DNA from: Cellulosimicrobium sp. Marseille-Q4280 | Lineage (GTDB): Bacteria > Actinomycetota > Actinomycetes > Actinomycetales > Cellulomonadaceae | Reading direction: 5' to 3' | Length of the DNA stretch: 64,000 nucleotides | Assembly (NCBI RefSeq): GCF_943181405.1 | Contig: NZ_CALPBY010000001.1 | Location: 372,001 to 436,000, forward strand | Shown: piece after piece, positions 1 through 7,881 of the stretch | How positions within the stretch are numbered: position 1 is the stretch's first letter | Layout of the letters: every line of letters starts with the position of its first letter | Notes under the pieces: generated by a model | What the model was told of the DNA's origin: nothing | Databases searched by the model: none | The model's input: the letters and a program-made list of their open reading frames with translations, nothing else | Made by a program: the position numbers and the translations under genes

Positions 1-126
1 GTGTCGCTGTGGGGCGAGCGCGCCGCGAGCGGCCTGCGCGTCCTGCAGAGCGCCCTCGCCCACCTGCGGCTCGACGTCGAGGACGACGTCGCGGCAGAGG
101 CGGAGTACGACGCCCTGCAGTCCTGA
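1..126 (+). CDS. C-terminal fragment of an unidentified protein
   Basis: An open frame runs from the first base of the window to a TGA at 124-126 and gives 41 residues ending EAEYDALQS. The true start lies outside the window. The fragment is mostly helical and acidic and carries no motif I can assign. It ends 9 bp before the stop of the converging SRPBCC gene, so the two are arranged tail to tail. The first base happens to begin a GTG codon, but nothing suggests that this is the real initiation site. Confidence 0.5.
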   Translation: MSLWGERAASGLRVLQSALAHLRLDVEDDVAAEAEYDALQS

Positions 127-135
127 CCGACCGGC

Positions 136-681
136 TCAGGAGGCGTTCGCCTGGGCCTGCTCGTAGTGGTCGGCCAGACCGGCGAGGTAGGGCTCCCACT
201 CGACGGTCGCGACGTCCCGCCCTTCGCGCACCGCGGTGAGCCGCTCGAGGTAGTACTCCCACCCCGGGCCGACGTTCCGGGCGTCGTCGGACGGGCCGAG
301 CACCTGGCGGAACGTCAGCGTCGTGACGCCGTCCTCCTCGGCGAGGTCGAACGCGAGGTGCCAGGTCTGGTCCCCCATGGCGGTGTCCCCGGCGAACCGG
401 TGCGGGGGCTCGCACCGCGTGATGCGGTACTCCTCGGGCTCGGGGTCGTCCCCCTCGGCGGTCATGAAGAACTGGACGCGGCCCGTCGAGGGGTCGCCCT
501 CCCAGTACCCGATCCACCGGGCGAGCCGCTCCGGCTCGGTGAGGCTCGCCCACACGTCGGCGGCGGGGGCGCGGAACGTGCGCGTGACGACGAGCTCGGG
601 GCCCGCCGGCCCGTGCTCGACCGTCCCGTGCGGCACGGGGCCCGTGGGGGCGGAGGGGGTCGGGGTCGTCGGGTCGCTCAT
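136..681 (-). CDS. SRPBCC/AHSA1-domain protein
   Basis: This 181-residue protein is an SRPBCC (START-like) domain of the Aha1/AHSA1 type. The typical entry strand reads VVTRTFRAPAADVWASLTEPE, followed by the W-x-G-Y-W segment and a C-terminal helix (WEYYLERLTAVREG). In this family a hydrophobic cavity binds small ligands, but the substrate cannot be predicted. The ATG at 681 overlaps the stop of the upstream ArsR gene (ATGA), so translation is probably coupled. ArsR-AHSA1 pairs are common in actinobacteria and both genes are expected to be under the ArsR operator at 1051-1070. A longer open frame extends upstream in the same frame, but it runs antisense through the ArsR gene and was not used. 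Confidence 0.85.
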   Translation of the reverse strand: MSDPTTPTPSAPTGPVPHGTVEHGPAGPELVVTRTFRAPAADVWASLTEPERLARWIGYWEGDPSTGRVQFFMTAEGDDPEPEEYRITRCEPPHRFAGDTAMGDQTWHLAFDLAEEDGVTTLTFRQVLGPSDDARNVGPGWEYYLERLTAVREGRDVATVEWEPYLAGLADHYEQAQANAS

Positions 682-1043
682 GCGATCTCCTCGTGTCGGC
701 CCGCGCCCGGCTCGGCGCGGCGCTCTCGGGTGGTGCGGCGGACCTCGAGGTCGAGGCCGTCGAGGGCTCGGGCAGGGACGGGTGGCACGACGCCGGCGAG
801 GGCCGCGACGATCGCGCTCACGGGGGCGAGGGCGTCGGGGCGCAGCGAGTAGACGCGACGCCTCCCGTCGGGCACGACGGCGACGAGCCCGGCCTCGCGC
901 AGGACCCGCAGGTGCCGGCTCACCCCCGGCCGGGAGACACCGGGCTGCGAGGCCGCGAGGTCGCCGGCCGACAGGTCTCCGCGGCGCAGCGCGAGGAGGA
1001 GATCCCGACGGACCGGGTCGGACAGGGCCTCGAACGCGTCCAC
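678..1043 (-). CDS. ArsR-family transcriptional regulator
   Basis: A 121-residue winged-helix regulator of the ArsR/SmtB fold. It opens FEALSDPVRRDLLLALRRGDLSAGDLA, and the recognition helix region reads SRPGVSRHLRVLREAGLV (about residues 36-54) followed by the wing DGRRRVYSLRPD. No cysteine-rich metal site is visible, which suits the non-metal ArsR group that is usually paired with AHSA1 proteins. The GTG start at 1043 lies only 7 bp from the end of a perfect 20-bp palindrome. No Shine-Dalgarno sequence is clear, so a leaderless or nearly leaderless transcript is possible. The gene is the first of a two-gene unit and probably represses itself. Confidence 0.9.
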   Translation of the reverse strand: MDAFEALSDPVRRDLLLALRRGDLSAGDLAASQPGVSRPGVSRHLRVLREAGLVAVVPDGRRRVYSLRPDALAPVSAIVAALAGVVPPVPARALDGLDLEVRRTTRERRAEPGAGRHEEIA

Positions 1044-1050
1044 CCACGAA

Positions 1051-1070
1051 GCGTAACCGATCGGTTACGC
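1051..1070. promoter_or_regulatory. Perfect 20-bp palindromic operator for the ArsR regulator
   Basis: GCGTAACCGATCGGTTACGC is identical to its reverse complement over all 20 bases. It sits 7 bp upstream of the ArsR start codon and must overlap the promoter or transcription start. It also lies 57 bp upstream of the divergent TSUP permease start, so it could influence both directions. Binding by the adjacent ArsR protein is inferred from position. Confidence 0.75.
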
Positions 1071-1126
1071 GTTGTCAGTGGACCCGGTGGACACGGAGGA
1101 CGCTGACGCCGTGGTACCACTAGTGG

Positions 1127-1939
1127 GTGCTGCCAGCCTTCGTCCTCCCGTCCACCGGCGGGCTCGAGATCGACGGCCTGACGATCGCCCTCCTCGTGCT
1201 CGCCGCGCTCACGGCGGGATGGATCGACGCCGTGGTCGGCGGGGGCGGGCTGATCCAGCTCCCCGCGCTGCTGCTCGTCCCGGGCATCAGCCCGGTCCAG
1301 GCGCTCGCGACGAACAAGCTCGCGAGCATCATGGGCACGTCGGTCAGCGCGGCGACGTTCTACCGGCGCGTGGGTCCCGACCTGCGCACCGCCGGCCCGA
1401 TGGCGCTCGCCGCCCTGGTGGGCGCGATCGGGGGAGCGGCGCTCGCGTCCCGGATCCCGGCCGACCTGTTCACGCCGATCATCCTCGTCGTGCTCGTGGC
1501 CGTCGCCACCTACACGATCGCGAAGCCGAAGCTGGGCCACGCGACGAACCTGCGCTGGGAGGGCAACGGCCACCGGTGGGCCGCGGCGGGCATCGGGCTC
1601 GTCATCGGCACCTACGACGGCCTGCTCGGTCCTGGGACGGGCACCTTCTTCGTCATCTCGCTCGTGAGCATCCTGGGGTACGCGTTCCTGCCGGCGTCCG
1701 CGCTCGCGAAGATCGCGAACTTCGCGACCAATGCGGGCGCGCTGATCTTCTTCGTCCCGTACGGCGCGGTCCTGTGGGGGCTCGGCCTCCTGATGGGCGC
1801 GGCGAACCTGCTCGGCGCGTACGTCGGCGCGCGCATGGCGGTCGCGAAGGGGAGCGGGTTCGTCCGCGTCGTCTTCGTCGTCGTGGTCGGTGCGCTGATC
1901 CTCAAGCTCGGGTCCGACGTCGTGCGCGACCTGGTCTGA
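1127..1939 (+). CDS. TSUP (TauE/SafE) family membrane permease
   Basis: A 270-residue protein with about eight hydrophobic segments. It shows the two inverted family signatures: GWIDAVVGGGGLIQLPALL near residues 31-49, and GTYDGLLGPGTGTFF near 163-177. TSUP proteins export or import small anions such as sulfite, sulfoacetate or 2-oxo acids. The substrate of this copy cannot be read from sequence. The start is the GTG at 1127. No good Shine-Dalgarno sequence precedes it, but a weak TACCAC hexamer at 1115-1120 would fit a leaderless transcript. It is divergent from the ArsR pair and ends before a large hairpin shared with the ABC operon. Confidence 0.88.
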   Translation: MLPAFVLPSTGGLEIDGLTIALLVLAALTAGWIDAVVGGGGLIQLPALLLVPGISPVQALATNKLASIMGTSVSAATFYRRVGPDLRTAGPMALAALVGAIGGAALASRIPADLFTPIILVVLVAVATYTIAKPKLGHATNLRWEGNGHRWAAAGIGLVIGTYDGLLGPGTGTFFVISLVSILGYAFLPASALAKIANFATNAGALIFFVPYGAVLWGLGLLMGAANLLGAYVGARMAVAKGSGFVRVVFVVVVGALILKLGSDVVRDLV

Positions 1940-1969
1940 ACGCTCGCCCTCAGCGGCGGGTCGACTCGA

Positions 1970-2011
1970 GCGGGACGACGCGAGTGGGACGACGCGGGAG
2001 GGACGACGCGG
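1970..2011. repeat. Three tandem 14-bp repeats
   Basis: Three direct units (1970-1983, 1984-1997, 1998-2011) share the core GGGACGACGCG with small changes. They lie between the TSUP stop and the terminator hairpin and are outside any gene. Confidence 0.8.
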
Positions 2012-2077
2012 GCCCCGACCCGGCGGCCGTCGTGCAGCAGGGGCGTGCTGCACGTCAGGCGTGCCCGGGTCGGGGCC
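2011..2077. terminator. Nested bidirectional terminator hairpin
   Basis: The outer arms GGCCCCGACCCGG (2011-2023) and CCGGGTCGGGGCC (2065-2077) pair perfectly. Inside them CGTGCAGCA (2031-2039) and TGCTGCACG (2046-2054) form a second perfect 9-bp stem. The structure lies between the converging ends of the TSUP gene and the ABC transporter operon, so it can stop transcription from both sides. No T-run follows, as is usual in high-GC actinobacteria. Confidence 0.75.
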
Positions 2078-2128
2078 GTCGTCGGCGGGGGTGCTGAGCG
2101 GCCCCCCGCCTGCTCTCGCGCAGGGCGG

Positions 2129-3328
2129 TCACACCGAGCGGTGCGGCCATCCCGTCGCGATGGTCTCCTCGTCCTCCCCCTCGGTCGCGACCTGCGACGT
2201 GTCCACGCCGTCCGGCGCGGGGGAGTCCGGCAGCGGTGGCGCCACGCTCCGGTCGAGGAGATCGGGCCGGTCGCTCACGGTCGTCACGCCGCTCGTGACC
2301 TTGTAGCCCTTCCTGCGCGCCGCGCGGGCGCGCTCGCCCGCCGAGCGCAGGCGCGGGTTGACGTACTCGTCGATGCCGAAGTTGACGAGCGACAGCGCCA
2401 TGCCGAGCAGCGCGATGCACAGGCCGGCGGGGACGTACCACCACCAGTAGTCGGGGAACGCGCCGTTCTGCTGCGCCCAGAAGAGGATCGTGCCCCAGTT
2501 GAGGTTGGTGATGGGGATGACGCCGATGAACGCGAGCGTCGTCAGGCCCAGCACCGCGGCGGTCACCGTGCCGACGAAGCTCGACGCGATGATGGCCGTG
2601 AGGTTCGGGAGCATCTCGACGGCGATGATCCGGTGGATCGGCTCGCCGTTGGCCCGCGCCGCCTGGATGAAGTCGCGGTTGCGCAGCGACATGGTCTGGG
2701 CGCGCAGCACGCGACCGCCCCACGCCCAGCCCGTGATGGCGAGCACGGTCGAGATGAGGAGCAGGCTCGGGTTCTCGTACTGCGACGCGACGATGATCAT
2801 CAGCGGCAGGCCGGGGAGCACGAGGAAGACGTTCGTCAGCGCGGACAGCGACTCGGAGCGCCAGCCGGCCACGTACCCGGCCGTGACGCCGACCACCACG
2901 GCGACCAGCGTCGCGATGATGCCGGACACGAACCCCACCACGAGCACGCCGCGCGTGCCGTAGATGATCTGGCTGAGCACGTCCTCGCCCATGTGCGTCG
3001 TGCCGAGCCAGTGCTGGCCCGACGGCGGCTGCTTGAGCGCCGTGAAGTCCTTGTCGAGCGGCCCGTACGGCGCGATGAGGTCGCCGAACACGGCCAGCAC
3101 GGTGAAGAACCCGAGGATCGCGAGCCCGGTCAGCGACTTGCCGTTGCGGAACATCGCGAAGCCGCGCCCGAGGCGGGCTCTGCGCGAGCGGGCACGCGGG
3201 CTCGCCCCCGTGGGCGCCGGGGCGGACGACGTGGGACCGGTCGTCGTCCGGACGGGCGACGTCGGCCCGGAGGTCGGCGCGTCCGGCGCGGACGGCGTGC
3301 CGTTCGTGGAGGTCGAGGTGGACGTCAT
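2129..3328 (-). CDS. Opp/Dpp-type ABC transporter permease (DppC-like)
   Basis: This 399-residue inner-membrane permease has the BPD_transp_1 fold with about six membrane segments. The EAA-type loop reads NRDFIQAARANGEPIHRIIAVEMLPN. The N-terminal OppC_N region is preceded by about 55 residues rich in Thr, Ser, Pro and Arg. The C-terminal tail of about 70 hydrophilic residues after DEYVNPRLRSAGERARAAR is longer than usual. It is the last gene of the operon, 3 bp after the other permease. Family knowledge makes it one half of the heterodimeric channel of a peptide/oligosaccharide importer. Of the two permeases this one matches DppC/OppC, while the upstream one matches DppB/OppB. Confidence 0.92.
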   Translation of the reverse strand: MTSTSTSTNGTPSAPDAPTSGPTSPVRTTTGPTSSAPAPTGASPRARSRRARLGRGFAMFRNGKSLTGLAILGFFTVLAVFGDLIAPYGPLDKDFTALKQPPSGQHWLGTTHMGEDVLSQIIYGTRGVLVVGFVSGIIATLVAVVVGVTAGYVAGWRSESLSALTNVFLVLPGLPLMIIVASQYENPSLLLISTVLAITGWAWGGRVLRAQTMSLRNRDFIQAARANGEPIHRIIAVEMLPNLTAIIASSFVGTVTAAVLGLTTLAFIGVIPITNLNWGTILFWAQQNGAFPDYWWWYVPAGLCIALLGMALSLVNFGIDEYVNPRLRSAGERARAARRKGYKVTSGVTTVSDRPDLLDRSVAPPLPDSPAPDGVDTSQVATEGEDEETIATGWPHRSV

Positions 3329-3331
3329 GGC

Positions 3332-4315
3332 TCAGGCCTCCGTCGCGCGGGTGCGCGGGTCGAGGGCGGCGTGCGCGACGTCCGCCAGGATGTTCGCCAC
3401 GAGGACGGACAGCGTGATGACGAGGAACAGGCCCTGCATGAGCGGGTAGTCCTTCGCGTTCGTGGCGTCGAGGAGGAGCTTGCCGACACCCGGGTAGGAG
3501 AAGACGAGCTCCATGACGAGCGTGCCGCCGACGATGAACCCGAGGGACAGCGCGAAGCTCGACAGCTGCGGCAGGACGGCGTTGCGCGATGCGTAGCCGG
3601 ACAGGACGCGGCGCGGGCTCAGGCCCTTGGCCTGCGCCACGGTCACGTAGTCCTCGTCGAGCACGGTGATGAGCATGTTGCGCATCCCGAGGACCCAGCC
3701 GCCGAGCGACGCGACGACGATCGTCAGCGCGGGCAGCGTGCCGTGCTGGATCACGTCCCACGCGAACTCGAACGACCACTCCGGGCTCGCGCCCTTGCTG
3801 TACGCGTGGGACGCGGGGAACCAGCCGAGCGCGCTGGAGAAGACGGCGATCGCGATGAGGCCCATCCAGAAGTACGGGACGGTCGACATGAACGTCGCGA
3901 CCGGGACGATCGCGTCCGCACGGCTGCCGCGGCGCCAGCCGACGACCGCGCCCAGGGCGCTGCCGAGGAAGAAGCTGATGATCGTCGCGATGCCGACCAG
4001 GCCGAGCGTCCAGGGCAGGGCGACCGCGATGACGTCCCCGACGGGAGCGAGGCCCTTGGAGAACGAGCGCCCGAGGTCGCCGGAGAGCATGAGCCCCCAG
4101 TAGTCGACGTACTGCTGGAACAGCGACCTGTCCTCGTCGAGACCGAAGAGCGTGCGCAGCGAGGCCGCGGCCTCCGGGCTGACCTTGCCCTGGTTCTTCG
4201 CCAGGTAGGCGGAGACCGGGTCGCCCTTCATCATGCGGGGCAGGAAGAAGTTGATGGTGATGGCCGCCCAGGCGGTGAACAGGTAGAAGGCGGTGCGGCG
4301 GGCGAAGAATCTCAC
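3332..4315 (-). CDS. Opp/Dpp-type ABC transporter permease (DppB-like)
   Basis: A 327-residue permease beginning VRFFARRTAFYLFTAWAAITINFFLPRMM, the typical OppB/DppB first helix. It is followed by a long periplasmic segment and then the core domain with the EAA loop DEDYVTVAQAKGLSPRRVLSG. The GTG at 4315 overlaps the TGA of the preceding ATPase gene (GTGA), which fixes the start; a longer frame reading upstream is antisense-like translation of the ATPase gene. It should pair with the next gene's product to form the translocation pore. Confidence 0.92.
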   Translation of the reverse strand: MRFFARRTAFYLFTAWAAITINFFLPRMMKGDPVSAYLAKNQGKVSPEAAASLRTLFGLDEDRSLFQQYVDYWGLMLSGDLGRSFSKGLAPVGDVIAVALPWTLGLVGIATIISFFLGSALGAVVGWRRGSRADAIVPVATFMSTVPYFWMGLIAIAVFSSALGWFPASHAYSKGASPEWSFEFAWDVIQHGTLPALTIVVASLGGWVLGMRNMLITVLDEDYVTVAQAKGLSPRRVLSGYASRNAVLPQLSSFALSLGFIVGGTLVMELVFSYPGVGKLLLDATNAKDYPLMQGLFLVITLSVLVANILADVAHAALDPRTRATEA

Positions 4316-5127
4316 GGTCGGCTCCTCGACGCGTCGGTCGCCGCCCCGGCACCGGAGAAGTGGACCTCCGGGTTCGGCGAGGCGTCGCGCAGCGCGCGGG
4401 TGTAGGGGTGCTGGGGGTCGAGGATCACGTCGTCGGCGGGGCCGTGCTCCACGACGACGCCGTGGTGCAGGACCATGATCTCGTCGCTGAAGTGCCGCGC
4501 CGTCGCGAGGTCGTGCGTGATGTAGAGGACCCCGAGGTTCGACGCGCGCTGCAGCTCGGCGAGCAGGTTGAGCACGCCGAGACGGATCGAGACGTCGAGC
4601 ATCGAGACGGGCTCGTCGGCGATGAGCAGCGACGGCCGCGACGCAAGCGCGCGTGCGATGGCGACGCGCTGGCGCTGACCGCCGGACAGCTCGTGCGGGC
4701 GGCGCTCGACCACCCCGGCGTCGAGGTGCACGCGCTCGAGGAGGCGGTGCACCTCGTCGTCGACCTCGTCCTTCGGGACCACGTGGTCGAGGAGCAGCGG
4801 CCGCTCGAGGTGGTGCCGGATCGTGTGCGACGGGTTGAGCGACGCGAACGGGTCCTGGAAGACCATGCGCACCTGCTGCCGGTAGCGGCGCAGCGCCCGG
4901 CCCCGCTGGGGGATCGGCGAGCCGTCGAGCAGGATGCTGCCCGACGTCGCGCGCTCCAGCTGGGTGAGGATCTTCGCGATCGTCGACTTGCCGCTCCCGC
5001 TCTGCCCGACGAGCGCGACCGTGCGCCCGGAGGTGAGGGTGAAGCTGACGTCGTCGAGCGCGAGCATGTCGCCCGCGCCGCGGACGCGGTAGCGCTTGCT
5101 GACGTGGGAGAGCTCGAGCGTGGTCAT
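4312..5127 (-). CDS. ABC transporter ATPase, Opp/Dpp type (DppF-like)
   Basis: A 271-residue ATP-binding subunit. The Walker A motif GQSGSGKST is at residues 41-49, the signature LSGGQRQR at about 147-154, and Walker B LLIADEP at about 167-173, followed by the D-loop SMLD. The C-terminal DPQHPYTRAL segment is typical of the oligopeptide-type C-terminal extension. ATG at 5127 overlaps the preceding stop (ATGA). It is the second of two ATPases that energise the permease pair encoded immediately downstream. Confidence 0.93.
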   Translation of the reverse strand: MTTLELSHVSKRYRVRGAGDMLALDDVSFTLTSGRTVALVGQSGSGKSTIAKILTQLERATSGSILLDGSPIPQRGRALRRYRQQVRMVFQDPFASLNPSHTIRHHLERPLLLDHVVPKDEVDDEVHRLLERVHLDAGVVERRPHELSGGQRQRVAIARALASRPSLLIADEPVSMLDVSIRLGVLNLLAELQRASNLGVLYITHDLATARHFSDEIMVLHHGVVVEHGPADDVILDPQHPYTRALRDASPNPEVHFSGAGAATDASRSRP

Positions 5128-5987
5128 GCGACCGCACCTCCTGCCGCGCCGGCGTGGTGCCCGCGCACGAACCCGCCGCGCTCGCCCGTGAGGCTGGGGA
5201 ACGAGCCGAGGAGCGTGCGCGTGTACTCGTGTTGCGCGTGGTGGTAGATGTTCGACGCCGTGTCGAGCTCGACGATGCGGCCCTGTCGCATCACGGCGAT
5301 GCGGTCGGAGATCTCGAGCAGCAGCGGCAGGTCGTGGGTGATGAAGATGACGGAGAACCCGAACTGCCTGCGCAGGTCCGAGATCTGCTGGAGGATCTCG
5401 CGCTGCACGAGCACGTCGAGCGCGGTGGTCGGCTCGTCCATGATCATGAGCTGCGGCTTGAGGGCGAGCGCCATCGCGATCATCACGCGTTGGCGCATGC
5501 CGCCCGACAGCTCGTGCGGGTACGAGCGCAGGCGCTCGCGGCCCACGCCGACGAGGTCGAGCAGGTCGCCGCACTCGCGCGTCCGCTCGGCGCGGCTCAT
5601 CCCGGGGCGGTGGGTCTCGAAGACGTCGCCGAGCTGCTTGCCGATCTTCGTGACCGGGTTGAGCGCGTTCATCGCGCCCTGGAAGACCATCGACGCCTTG
5701 TCCCAGCGGAACCGGCGCAGCGCGGTCTCGGACAGCGCGGCGATGTCGACGTCCTCGCCGGACTCGTCGTGGAAGACCGCGTGGCCCGACGGGATGACGG
5801 CGGGCGGCTTGAGGAGGCGCTGCACGCCGTACGCGAGCGAGGTCTTGCCGCAGCCGGACTCGCCGGCGAGACCGAGGATCTCGCCGCGGTGCAGCGTGAA
5901 GGAGACGTCGGACACGGCCTCGACCGGGGGGTCGACGTCGTAGACCACGCTGAAGTCCGTGACGGTCAGCAGGGGATCGGTGTTCAC
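5124..5987 (-). CDS. ABC transporter ATPase, Opp/Dpp type (DppD-like)
   Basis: A 287-residue ATP-binding subunit with Walker A GESGCGKTS (residues 42-50), signature LSGGMRQR (160-167) and Walker B LMIMDEP (180-186). The C-terminal HEYTRTLLGSFPSL segment is typical of OppD/DppD-type subunits; the cysteine cluster sometimes found there (4Fe-4S type) is absent. The GTG start at 5987 begins MNTDPLLTVTDFSVVY. It follows the binding-protein gene after 137 bp and starts a run of four overlapping or nearly abutting genes. Confidence 0.93.
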   Translation of the reverse strand: MNTDPLLTVTDFSVVYDVDPPVEAVSDVSFTLHRGEILGLAGESGCGKTSLAYGVQRLLKPPAVIPSGHAVFHDESGEDVDIAALSETALRRFRWDKASMVFQGAMNALNPVTKIGKQLGDVFETHRPGMSRAERTRECGDLLDLVGVGRERLRSYPHELSGGMRQRVMIAMALALKPQLMIMDEPTTALDVLVQREILQQISDLRRQFGFSVIFITHDLPLLLEISDRIAVMRQGRIVELDTASNIYHHAQHEYTRTLLGSFPSLTGERGGFVRGHHAGAAGGAVA

Positions 5988-6124
5988 TCGTCCAACCTGT
6001 TCGTGGGGTGCGGGCGGTGCGGGGCGCGAGCACGCGTGCGTGGTGCTGCGCCGTGACGCGGCGGGTGCGCCGAGGACCGGGGCCCTAGCGCGCCCGCCGC
6101 GCGATGGTCACGACGGGTCGTGCG

Positions 6125-7795
6125 TCACTCCACCGGCTCGAGCTCGGTGAGGATGAGCACGGCCGACGGCTGCGTCGGGTCCGCGTTGGTGTACGGGTCG
6201 GCGTCGCTCGGCCAGCCCGTGTAGTTCCGCGTGTTGAACTCGCTGATGAACGGGCGCGTGCCGATCGGCATCGCCGGGACGTCCTCGACGAAGATCTTCT
6301 GGACCTTCTCGATCGCGGCGGTGCGCGTGGCGTCGTCCGTCGCGTTGGCGAACTCGTCGAGCGCGGCGGTCGCCTCGGGGTTGTCGTAGCGGCCGAAGTT
6401 GTAGTCCGCGGCCTCCCCGACCGGCTTGAGCCAGCGGCCGTCCATCATGTCGCTGTACAGGTCGTACGGGGTCGCGCCCGTCTCGGTCCAGTGCAGGATC
6501 GCGTCGAAGTCGCCCGTGCCCTTCGCGGCCCACCAGGAGTCGGAGTCGGGCGTCGTGACGGTGGCCTCGACGCCGAGCGCCTTGACCGACTCGGCGATGA
6601 GGCTGATGCCCGTGACGTAGTCGTTCCAGCCCTGCGGGACGGTGAGCTCGAACGTGACGGGCTCGCCGTCCGGGTCGACGAGCGCCTCACCGTCGAGGGT
6701 GTAGCCGGCGTCCTCGAGGACCTTCTTGGCGCCGTCCACGTCGACCGCGTACTCCTCGCCCTGGAACTCCTCGGCGATGTACGGGTCGCCCGCGGGCTGG
6801 GGGAGGCCGGTGACCGAGGTGAGCAGGGGCACGCCGTCCTCGCGCGCGATCTGCTGGTGCTGCGTGCGGTCGACCACCATGTTCACCGCCTGGCGGAACG
6901 CCACGTCGCTGAACGGCTTCTTCGTCGTGTTGACGAACATCGCGTCGACGCCGAGGCCGGCGGGGGCCCAGTAGACGTTGTGGTCCGGGTCCTTCTCGAC
7001 GTAGGCCGACTGCACGTTGGGGAGGAACGCCTGCGCCCAGTCGGCGTCGCCGTTGGCGAGCGCGGTCGTCAGGGCGCTGTTGTCGTTGTACGACACGTAG
7101 TACAGCGTCGGGACCGCGAGCTCGCCGCCCCAGTAGTCGTCGCGCGCGGTGAGCTCGACGCTCTCCGTGCTGAAGCTCTCGAGCGTGTACGGGCCGGTGC
7201 CGACGGGCTCGGGGTTGACCTCCGTCGTCGGGTCGGCGACGCCCTCCCACACGTGCTTCGGCACGACGTAGCGGTGCAGCACCTTGTCCTGCTTCGCGTA
7301 CATCGAGCTCGTGAACGTCAGCGTGACGACGTCGCCGTCGACCGTGACGCTCTCGAGCGGCAGCGCCGCGGTGTTGAGCTCCGGCGTGTCGAGGAGGATC
7401 TGGTAGGAGAACGCGATGTCGTCGGCGGTGAGCGGCTCGCCGTCGTTCCACGTCACGTCGCTCTGCGTGGTGAGCTGGACGGACGTGTAGTCGTCGGACC
7501 ACACGATCTCCGACGCGAGCCACGGCTTGACCGGGTCGCTCGGGCTCACGACGTTGACGAAGCCCACTGGCTCGTAGATCGCGTTGACGTAGCCGAGCTT
7601 GAGCGCCGACGAGTCCCCGATCCACGGGTTGTTCGACTCGGTCGCGATCGCGCCGTCGGGCTTGGCGATCGTCAGGGCGGCGCCGCCGGCGCCGGTGGTC
7701 GTGTCGGTGTCGCCGTCGCCGGACGACGCCGAGCAGCCGGTGAGCACGAGGGCAGTCGCGACGCCGAGCGCGATCGCGGAGGCCTTCAACCTCAT
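6125..7795 (-). CDS. ABC transporter substrate-binding lipoprotein (SBP_bac_5)
   Basis: A 556-residue extracellular solute-binding protein of family 5, the peptide/nickel/oligosaccharide type. The signal peptide ends in the lipobox VLTGC, with Cys21 as the predicted lipidated residue, followed by a Ser/Asp/Thr-rich linker. The family core is clear: WNDGEPLTADDIAFSYQ, then GTGPYTLESF and FRQAVNMVVDRTQ. The start ATG at 7795 has a good GAAGGAGA Shine-Dalgarno sequence. The gene lies 86 bp downstream of a GH3 glycosidase on the same strand. Family 5 binding proteins are used for cello- and other beta-glucan oligosaccharides as well as peptides, so a sugar ligand is a reasonable inference from context. 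Confidence 0.93.
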   Translation of the reverse strand: MRLKASAIALGVATALVLTGCSASSGDGDTDTTTGAGGAALTIAKPDGAIATESNNPWIGDSSALKLGYVNAIYEPVGFVNVVSPSDPVKPWLASEIVWSDDYTSVQLTTQSDVTWNDGEPLTADDIAFSYQILLDTPELNTAALPLESVTVDGDVVTLTFTSSMYAKQDKVLHRYVVPKHVWEGVADPTTEVNPEPVGTGPYTLESFSTESVELTARDDYWGGELAVPTLYYVSYNDNSALTTALANGDADWAQAFLPNVQSAYVEKDPDHNVYWAPAGLGVDAMFVNTTKKPFSDVAFRQAVNMVVDRTQHQQIAREDGVPLLTSVTGLPQPAGDPYIAEEFQGEEYAVDVDGAKKVLEDAGYTLDGEALVDPDGEPVTFELTVPQGWNDYVTGISLIAESVKALGVEATVTTPDSDSWWAAKGTGDFDAILHWTETGATPYDLYSDMMDGRWLKPVGEAADYNFGRYDNPEATAALDEFANATDDATRTAAIEKVQKIFVEDVPAMPIGTRPFISEFNTRNYTGWPSDADPYTNADPTQPSAVLILTELEPVE

Positions 7796-7881
7796 GAGTC
7801 TCTCCTTCGAGAACGTCGGCCCGGCCGGTGCCGGGACGAAAGGGGGCGGTGCAGGGGTGGTGCCGCGGTCCGGTGGTGGTG

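Noticed and set aside
1111-1120. GTGGTACCAC palindrome before the TSUP gene
   Set aside because: Too short and too close to the start to separate from chance; noted only as a possible weak -10 region.
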